Shown here: in pieces, positions 56,690 to 64,000 of the stretch | Layout: every line of letters begins with the position of its first letter | Position numbering within the stretch: the first letter of the stretch is position 1 | Assembly: GCF_014905175.1 (NCBI RefSeq) | Contig: NC_057791.1 | Span: 9,744,492 to 9,808,491 of the forward strand | DNA from: Aphidius gifuensis | Lineage: Eukaryota > Arthropoda > Insecta > Hymenoptera > Braconidae | Length of the DNA stretch: 64,000 nucleotides | Direction of reading: 5' to 3' | Notes under the pieces: generated by a model | The model's database searches: none | What the model saw: the letters and a program-made list of their open reading frames with translations, nothing else | What the model was told of the DNA's origin: nothing | Program-made: the position numbers and the translations under genes

Positions 56690-58175
56690 ATTTGGAATAA
56701 TAAAAATTATTTGTTATATTTGTGCAGCTAAAACGTTTAACTGACTAATGTTTAGTTAAAAAAAATTTTTTTATTGACTATACTTATACTACTTACATTA
56801 TTACAGGTTAAAGTTAGTTTATGCTCAGTTAACTGTAATGTTGGACGAAAAAACCGACCCTTATAGTTATATATTTGCAGCTTAGAAGATATATTTTTAG
56901 ATGAATGTCAAAATGCATGTCTCATGAAAAAAAATTCACGACTCGATATGATTAGAATAACTACAAATTATTTAGAAAAGATAAATATTATTTAAACATA
57001 ATATAATAAAAGAGTAATATATGCAGCTCCAACGTTTAACTGACTAATGTTTATTGAAAAAAAAAAATTTTCATTGACTATTAATAAAAATTTACAAAAA
57101 AAAAAAAAAAAATTGAAAATAAATTTTAGTTGTACCTGTTAGAATTTGTATACAATTTCATTTTCAGATGTTTAAAGATAAAAAGTATCTGTTTTATAGT
57201 TGGATTAAAAAAAAATAACTAAATGTTAAAAGTAAATTTAAAAAAAATTATGATTATGTCTGTCCAAATACGTATATATTTTAAATTTACTTGAGATTTT
57301 TTCAAAAAATAAAATGAATTTATTTTGTGTTTCCGTTAAATATATTTTTTTCACTTATTACACGGAGAGAAATCCGCAGCATATATTACTGTAGTGGTAT
57401 CGTAAAAATCATAGCTGACGTCATTAAAGCGACTGATTCCCACTTATTTTAATGATTATTATTATATTTCATCTAAATTTTTTACTGTAGTCTACTCGAA
57501 TTTTTTGAAGTCTTGAGTTAATGGTATATTCTAGACCAGAAATTACTGTAGTGTACAGCAGGTTTTCCCGCCAGATGACACGAATATTTATTGGAAATCA
57601 AGTGTGTTCCTAACCTCTTCTAAAAAAGTTTATTGTTTTTATTTTATTCATGAATCTAAATAAAAATACGGTGAAACACATGAAAATTCTAAAATGGTTC
57701 ATTTTTTAAAAATTAATAAACACGTTACATTTTTATTTTGATGTTTAAACAATAAGGTTTTATTTAATTTTTTGTGTGGTTTTTTTGTTTTGTTTTGATT
57801 AAAATTATTGTAGTGTAGTAGGAAATTCTAGTCGATCCTGGTGGCCTCCCCACGCAACTTCTCAAGTAGACTACGGTAAAATTTGTTTGATACTCTACAG
57901 CATTATTTGCTGAGGATTTCTCTTCGTGTATAAGATGTCATTTACATGTAAATGACATCTTCTAATTCATTTACATTTAAAATTGCCTCATGGTAACAGT
58001 TACTGTAAATAATTATTATACTATAAATAATCTACCATTGTGCTTATTATAGTAATGGAGTCAGACTAACATCCGTCAAAGGATATGACGCTCTTTTTTT
58101 GGTTTTTTTATTTCACTCCAACTGTCACTCGCGCCTGAAGATGTTTAAACATCAAAAATTAATCTCCGATTGTAT
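56690..58175 (+). repeat. Dispersed repeat R, copy 2
   Basis: 56690-57360 and 57929-58170 align with copy 1 (23007-27520). It lacks copy 1's hairpin insert and TTAA element, and so supplies the empty TTAA site (TTGA at 57291). It has its own MITE at 57361-57928. Confidence 0.7.
57361..57928. mobile_element. 568-bp MITE, CACGGAGAGAAATCC ends
   Basis: Termini CACGGAGAGAAATCCGCAGC and inverted CACGAAGAGAAATCCTCAGC, flanked by TA on both sides (57359-57360, 57929-57930). The interior repeats TACTGTAGT and its complement (57387, 57482, 57547, 57805). No ORF. Copy 1 of repeat R lacks it. Confidence 0.8.
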
Positions 58176-58179
58176 CCCG

Positions 58180-59063
58180 CACGGAGAAAAATTTACATTT
58201 TTTTTAAATATAATACCATAGCAATTTTTGCGTTGTGTTACAGTAAGCTGGAACCATAAGAGCATCATATTAAATATTGAGACTGACCATAGCAATTTTC
58301 ATTGAAAAACGCCACCTACTGGCCGTGCGACCTTCCGCGGTGTACCATAGTAATTCTTGCGATGGGCAAACGCAAAATTTATTTTGTTTATAAACGCTCG
58401 TAAAAAAATATTGAAAAAAAATATTTCAAGCCCAGGACTTGAACCCCATATCATCGGGATACCAATCCTACGAGTTATCCACTGCACCACAACAACGTAT
58501 GCGTATTTAAAATATTATTTGTTTTACATTAACAATTTGAAAATAAGCAAAGTCACGCCTGCGCAGTCGACTAAAAAGTGGGGGCAGTTGACATTTCTGA
58601 GTCCTTCATCAATTTTGCTATGGCCCATTGTAATTTTAAATATGTTGCTTTGTATTTGTTAGTGACACCTACAGGAAATCCAAGAAAGTTATTAAAATTA
58701 CTATGGTACATTGTAAATTTTCAGAGGATCATTTTAATTTTGTCCATAACAACAAAGTAAAATTTTAGAAATAAACAAAGCAAAAAAAAAAAAAATATTT
58801 TTTTCTATGGTGCAATGTAATTTTTAGACTGGATTATTTTAAATTTTAAATTCGGTTTCTGTAAAAATTTCTTTATGCGTTGTAATTTTTTCATCGGGGA
58901 ATAGCAAAAGAAAAACATGACAAAATCGCTATGGTACATTTTAATTTTTCAAGACTACAATTGTTTTTTTTCGTTGAAATGACAGTAAATTTTTTAATAA
59001 TCATAATATGGTTCTATGGTAATGTGTCACCATAGTAATATTGAGTGAAAATTTTTCTCCGTG
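58180..59063 (+). mobile_element. tRNA-bearing MITE, copy 2
   Basis: Termini CACGGAGAAAAATTTAC / AAATTTTTCTCCGTG, flanked by CG (58178-58179, 59064-59065). Full-length relative of 10716-11653, with the same alternating words (ACCATAGCAATTTTTG, CTATGGTACATTGTAA). Its flanking pair differs from the CA of copy 1, which supports a 2-bp, sequence-tolerant duplication. The termini begin CAC as in CACTA/EnSpm-type elements, but that assignment is a guess. Confidence 0.8.
58436..58505 (-). pseudogene. tRNA-like module inside MITE copy 2
   Basis: Minus strand: box A TTGTGGTGCAGTGGATAAC and box B GGGTTCAAGTCC, both close to consensus, ~38 bp apart. The anticodon arm is not clear. The box B is better preserved than in copy 1. 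Confidence 0.6.
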
Positions 59064-59065
59064 CG

Positions 59066-59358
59066 GCGTCTGGATTCGATTCGGGTCAGGATAGAGTAAA
59101 GAAAACGGGATCCAGTTTACCTTAGATATACCGGGTCCAACTTACTTTACCTAAACCTGACCCAAAGCGGAGATAACTTTGAAAAAAAAATACACTCCGA
59201 TTAAAGTCCGGCATCCCGGATTCGGACAGAGTAAGGAAAGCCGAATCTGCTTAACCTTAGCCAATTCTGATCGAATCTGAAGGTCAATTTCAATCGGAGT
59301 TTGATTTTTTTTTTAAGTTCGGCGACTTAGATCCGATTTGGATGTAATTTCCACTTGG
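59066..59358 (+). repeat. Right end of a CGGATCC-type element (truncated)
   Basis: GATTCGGGTCAGG, GGGATCCAG, AAAGTCCGGCATCCCGGATT and GATCCGATTTGG words lead to AATTTCCACTTGG, one base short of the AATTTCCACTTGGG end at 43959. The left part is missing, and the tRNA-bearing MITE sits at the break. Confidence 0.6.
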
Positions 59359-59582
59359 TTGATTATTAGATAAGACTTGGATGTTCTCTATTTTGTTAAA
59401 ATAATGTTCAATACATTCATGTGGACTAAAAGTAGTTGAAAATGGTTATAGATAAAGATATAGATAATATAGAAGAAGGAAAAGACATAAGTTGCAGAAT
59501 ATAGGTAGATAGAATTCAAAGGAAATGATCTAAAGTATCAAAGAAACTCGTATACGAATTCATCAGTTGAGGCTATATGCTA

Positions 59583-60192
59583 CACTAAGAAAATTCATTT
59601 CTAACATTTAGAAATAAACTTCTTGGCAAAAACATTTTTGAAAAAAGAAAGAAGTTGTTTATTAAAAATAATAATTGTTTTGAAAAAAGAAAAAAAAAAT
59701 TTTGAATTGGAAAAAATTTGTTTATTTTATTCAGATAGTGTTTTGTGTCAAAAGATAAATCGTTCAAAAAAACAACTTCTAAACGTCAACCACGTTACAC
59801 CTTGAGACAAACACTATGATGATCATCATACTGTTTGTATCGAACAGCCGGTAGCAGAAATTGAGAAGTTTTTTTCTTGTGCTGTCTCTCTGCCGTTTGA
59901 AACAAGGAAACTGTCTATTATAACAATCACCATAGTATTCGTGTCAACGTGGTTGACGTTTAGAAGTTTTTTTCTTGACTCATTTCTTGACCATTTATCC
60001 TTTGACACAAAACACTATCTGAATGCAATAGACGAATTTTGTCTAATTCATGATTTTTTTTTTTTTTTTACAATACAATTATTATTTTTAATAAACAACT
60101 TATTTCTTTTTTCAAAAATTTTTTTGCCAAGAAGTTCATTTCTACCATCAAGAATAATTCTTCTTTTTTTTTATCCAAAAATTTTCTCAGTG
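59583..60192. mobile_element. 610-bp fold-back MITE, CACTGAGAAAAT ends
   Basis: Termini CACTAAGAAAATTCATTTCT and inverted CACTGAGAAAATTTTTGG, flanked by TA (59581-59582, 60193-60194). ~200-bp arms pair: AACTTCTTGGCAAAAACATT, AAGTTGTTTATT, AGATAGTGTTTTGTGTCAAA and GTTTAGAAGTTTTTTTC against their complements. The frames across it are palindromic artefacts. No transposase. Confidence 0.85.
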
Positions 60193-60194
60193 TA

Positions 60195-62115
60195 CTATAA
60201 GCTTACTTCAATAAATCGATAATGTGTTATTGCCTCCGTTAACTCAACACACGTAAAAATAAACAAGCAAGTACAAATATTATATCACAGCATATTGTAT
60301 AAAAAAAAGAGAGTCTATTGCCAATTCAATGAAGGATCAAGTTGGCAATAAACTGAAAGCATGATGTGCACATTATTGTTATTCTGGCAACGTGGAATCG
60401 AATTGCGACGAGCATATGTATTGTGTGCATCAACCTTCGTTTTCGGCAACTACACCGCCCCTTTACTGAACCTGTATACATGTGCCCTGGAGAAATTTAA
60501 CGCGTCATGAAGTTGACAATAGACTCTCGCAACACAATTATGTATCCCTCGATATTATAGTAGACGTCAAAATGCTTCTTATTTTGTATATATATACAAA
60601 TATAAATGGTTCAGTAATGGTCAAATTACAACTGTATATAATGTTTTCCAAAATTCTTTTATATCCAGACAAATAAGAAAATTGCCTAGCACATAATACC
60701 TCAATTTTTTCCTTTCTTAAACTAAGAATAGAATAGTAACAAAAGGATCAACATAAGTTTTTACACTCTATTTTGAACAACTGTATGCAAGTAAATAAAT
60801 AATAAAAATCTAGGTTCCAGAAGAAAACTTCTGAGAAAATAATATTATAATAAGCTCGACGACACAAATCATGGCGTAAAAACTATAAATTGAGCTTGTC
60901 AAGCTTGACAAGAATAATAATTAGCTCTTTAATTATCTTTCACAGCGCATACTTCTGTAAAAGATAACAGCTGTTTAATTATCTAGGAGAATGCCAAGAG
61001 AGGGGCGGAAGGGGGGTGAGGTCAGCTCACATGACAGATGACGCTCCAAAAGGGCCGATCAAATAGTAGCTATACCTTCGTTATTCACTTCTATCTAATG
61101 AAATTCATGTCATTTCATTATCACGTGCATTATTATTTCGTAGCCATGTAGCAAAGTCTTTTAGTGAAGGCTTTTACGTATTAAATAGCATCCAAGCCCT
61201 TTGGCTGTCAGCAGAAATGAAGGCCGAAAAGTGGAAGAAGGGGTCAGAAGCTAGAGAGTCATACACAAAACAAGGCCACACCAAAATAATTACACTAATG
61301 GAATAATTTCTGTGAGGATTCTATATCGTTTTCTTTGATCGTCGCCACACACATTGCGTTTCACAGCACATATATATTGAGATTGCAATAATATAAAGAG
61401 GCTGGTTATATATTTGAATGGTAATGTGTAATACACATGCGCTGACGCAACGATATGGCACTCCTTCGACTCTCCTCGAGTTATAGCACAAAATGTAAAG
61501 TAAATAAAAAAAGACAGGCAGATCACTGTGCATAAAAAACCTAAGTAAAAAAAAATAAAAAGCAAGGAAAAAGAAAGAATAGAGAAAAAAAGTCAATGAG
61601 TACAAACATTAAGCACGTAACTATATGAATGGAGTCTGGGGGTTCACAAATTGTCGCTTGATTAAAAAGAGTTCTCTTTTATCTTGCTCGTTTATGATAT
61701 ATTCTACATATTTGATGTGATCAAATATGTTTTTTTTTTTCTTAACGAATATTGAGAGAAGAGTTATTTTAATCTGTATCCTATATGTTAATAATTCAAC
61801 AATATTCTTGAACATGAAAATAAAATATTCTTGCTAATAAAATTCTTGGAATATGAAGAAACTATCTTTAATCAAGATGAAAACTTCTTCGTTCAAAAGC
61901 AAAAATATTATTGATCTAGAAAAGTATTGTCTTCGATCATGACAATAACGTCTTGGAAATTATGTCCTGGTTTAATAATAATTTCTTTATTTTAATTGTA
62001 ATTATTCTAATTTATTTATATTCATTAATTTATTTACAAAGATATTTTTTTATTTAAAATATATTTTAATGATATACAAAAAAAAATAAATATAAATAAT
62101 ATAACTAACAATTTA
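60195..62115. other. Least repetitive part of the window; no gene found
   Basis: This interval has ordinary complexity, few homopolymers and no repeat partner that I noticed. None of the frames (60482-60676, 61290-61605, 61621-61815) shows a domain. A purine-rich GC patch lies at 60985-61060. It could hold intronic or regulatory single-copy sequence. Confidence 0.4.
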
Positions 62116-62780
62116 AAATAGAATGGTTTAATGGGACGTGTTGCCCGCGTTACGCGTCGAATATTGAAAATTTTCAATACTCTGGCTGTGGCCATGGTTA
62201 TCTTCATTGCTCAAATATATTTTTATGGTTTATTTATAATAAAATTATTCGAAAAAACTTGTCATGGATAATATCTTAGCAGAATGATCATAATTAATCA
62301 ACCAAATATTAACATAAAACAAATTGTATTATGAATTCATATACAGAATAATTAATGTTTTCCAGTCAAAAAAAGATTAGTCAATTTTTCAAGATTTTTT
62401 AATCGATATTTTAAATAATTGATAAAAAAGAGAATAACATGATGGTGATAAAGTTTTCGAAGACACATCCTATGAGCCCAATGTAAAGTTTCTATCTTAA
62501 TTTCATCACGAGTTATTCATTGCACCGTTTTTTAGTATTCTTTCAAAAGTTTTATAATGAAGATAGGGACATCGTATTTGGCTCAAATAAAAGTCTCTAA
62601 AATGTTATATCATTTGGTATTTTCTACCTTTCAGAGTTTCTGGAAAAAAAAATTCAATAACTGGTTCTCTAAAACATTCAAAGATAAGCCTGATATTTAA
62701 CGTTTTATTTAAAATCCTCGTATTTTGTTATTCCCTACAGGGTAACGGGTTAGGAGGGAATGTGTAAATTTTGTGTAAAA
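62116..62780. repeat. Fragments of dispersed repeats
   Basis: 62130-62200 (GTGTTGCCCGCGTTACGCG, TTGAAAATTTTCAATACTC) matches 36015-36065. 62440-62620 carries the degenerate ATCGTATTTGGCTCAAA phrase also seen at 36200-36900. 62725-62775 is the inverted partner of 55563-55615. Confidence 0.5.
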
Positions 62781-62834
62781 TTGACGCATAGAAGGACGTC
62801 GGAGTAACTTGATGAAACTTGGAAAAAATAAGAA

Positions 62835-62904
62835 GCCCTGTGGTCTAGTGGTCAAGGCGTTTGCCCGGAAAGCAAAAGACCCGGGTTTGATTCCCGGCGA
62901 GGGA
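62835..62904 (+). pseudogene. tRNA-like sequence or SINE head
   Basis: Box A TGGTCTAGTGGTCAAGGC and box B GGGTTTGATTCCC are good. The T stem has 5 bp (CCGGG/CCCGG). The anticodon stem TTTGC/GCAAA is perfect with a 7-nt loop reading GGA, which would be Ser. Against a working tRNA: position 33 is C instead of U, the acceptor has only ~4 pairs, and the variable loop is too short for a Ser tRNA. Hence a tRNA-derived repeat is more likely. Confidence 0.55.
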
Positions 62905-63395
62905 ACTTCGTTGTTTTTTCTAAGTTTCTGGATTTTTTCATATGTCATAAAGTTTTCCTGAAAATTTCAGCAATTTTTATCAATAAATACAAGAGGTATT
63001 AATTAATTAAATGAATCGACATTATAATTATAAGTTATACAATTTATTTATTAAACAATAAATAAATGAATGAATAAATATGTAAATATTTATTGAATAC
63101 ACTCACCAATGTATAAAAATTTTTTTAACTTACTCTTGCAATAACCCGTTACACCCTGTGCTAGAAATTATCAAGTAAAAACAAACTATGCAATTCTTTC
63201 AATTCTTTTAATTCATGCTAATAATAACTAATAATAAATGTGATTTTTATACAACAAAGTAACATAAACAATGTTAAATTTTGAAAATATAATAATGTAT
63301 ATTTTTTTTATATACACATACTAGTATTCAAATTATTTTTTTATTTAGTTTCATTATTTGGACGTTTTTTCAAGAAAATATATATATATACGAAA
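62905..63395. other. AT-rich DNA, nothing recognised
   Basis: No gene or repeat was identified. Confidence 0.35.
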
Positions 63396-63398
63396 TCG

Positions 63399-63564
63399 TT
63401 ATTGGCACTCATACGGGGAAATTTACGGGAAATACGGGGACATTTACGGGTTTCACATACAATGTAATCAGTCCTACACATACAACGGTGGCTATGTTTA
63501 CCGTAAATTTTCTCGTAACCTGTATAAATGTCCCCGTAAATTCCCCCGTATTGAGTGCCAATAG
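63399..63564. mobile_element. 166-bp MITE saturated with ACGGGGACATTTACGGG
   Basis: Termini TTATTGGCACTCATACGGGG and inverted CTATTGGCACTCAATACGGG, flanked by CG (63397-63398, 63565-63566). Nearly all its length is ACGGGG and TTTACGGG words in inverted orientation. The two ORFs crossing it are palindromic artefacts. Confidence 0.75.
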
Positions 63565-63566
63565 CG

Positions 63567-64000
63567 TTACCGATATATATATTAATTTACACATACCACT
63601 CAATATTTTATTCCTTGATGTTTTTTGTTTTTTTGTTTTTTAGCTTACGTTTTTTATTTACAATTATTAGTCTCGAAAAACGTTTTGGAATACTCAGAGT
63701 CGTTTCTTTGATCTTCAGTTTTTTTTTAAGTTTATCATTCGTGTGTAATTGTCGTTTTTATTATCTTTCAATTATTTCAATTTATTATTAATATTTAACA
63801 AAAGTGAGATAAAAATAACAAGTAGAAAAAGAAGTAGGAATGAATCTAGTTGGGATAGAAATGAAAAAAAAGCTAAAAATGAGGTGAGATGATAAGCTAT
63901 TATATTAAATGACAATTAATTCAATAGTAATTTAAATTAGCAATCAAAATTAAAAATATATATTGATTATAGTATAGTAATACATTTATTAATATTAAAA
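63567..64000. other. AT-rich DNA to the window end
   Basis: T-rich, with a 78-codon Phe/Leu-rich frame (63555-63791) that looks like composition rather than a gene. Confidence 0.35.

Noticed and set aside
59583..60192. Opposed ORFs at 59585-60222 as genes
   Set aside because: They are mirror translations of the inverted arms of a MITE.
62835..62904. Functional tRNA-Ser (GGA)
   Set aside because: C at position 33, only about four acceptor pairs and no long variable arm; a SINE head or pseudogene fits better.

Overview
The window looks like repeat-dense, gene-poor DNA from a very AT-rich animal genome. An arthropod is most likely, and a low-GC insect such as a parasitoid wasp would fit. This is inferred from the very low GC, the tRNA-derived repeats, the hAT-type and TTAA-type transposons and an arthropod-style LINE gag domain. 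No prokaryotic operon, rRNA or intact protein-coding gene was found. Nearly all short ORFs are chance frames in AT-rich or tandem DNA. The protein-derived sequences I can support are three: one LINE ORF1 with a complete zinc-knuckle block, one broken RPA1-like OB-fold fragment, and one decayed Asn/Ser/Asp-rich relic split by a transposon.

Layout. 1-2900: three tandem arrays (a 185-bp unit with a tRNA T-arm; an ~85-bp minisatellite with a conserved TATCGATTAT; an ~65-bp unit organised as ~262-bp higher-order repeats). 2900-6840: mostly featureless. 6841-8455: a tRNA-like sequence split by a 1.5-kb element, itself split by a TTAA-type element. 10716-11653 and 58180-59063: two copies of a tRNA-bearing MITE. 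12950-14650: a region saturated with a GTCCTCAAAACCACC motif. 15700-18620: the protein relic interrupted by a 1.5-kb ATT-rich element (copy A). 22413-27520: a palindrome, a dispersed repeat R, a TTAA element and, nested in that, a hAT-like element. 27864-29435, 30345-35311 and 37142-43959: stacked fold-back elements, including copies B and C of the ATT-rich element, a 1,080-bp hAT MITE and an inverted dimer of a tRNA-derived SINE. 44410-46110: the RPA-like relic and a minisatellite. 46571-52980: a 6.4-kb fold-back element with ~600-bp inverted arms around ~26 hairpin units. 52996-54306: an ORF1-only LINE copy with target-site duplications. 54480-64000: further MITEs, a second copy of repeat R and a tRNA-like SINE head.

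The unifying observation is a set of elements with CCC-type termini (CCCAGGTAG, CCCAAGTGG, weaker CCCGTG) and what look like 2-bp target duplications (AG, AA, CA, TA). Each has, just inside its ends, dense arrays of its own short palindromic motif (GTCGGAC, AGGCTTGTGTCAAGCC, CGGATCCG, TTGGCCAAG). Two of them carry a tRNA-like box A/box B module in an AT-rich centre. Where backbones can be compared they are shared while the motif differs. This is my main candidate for an undescribed mobile-element system. The insertions are nested so that several target duplications and one empty site can be read inside the window, which gives a relative chronology.
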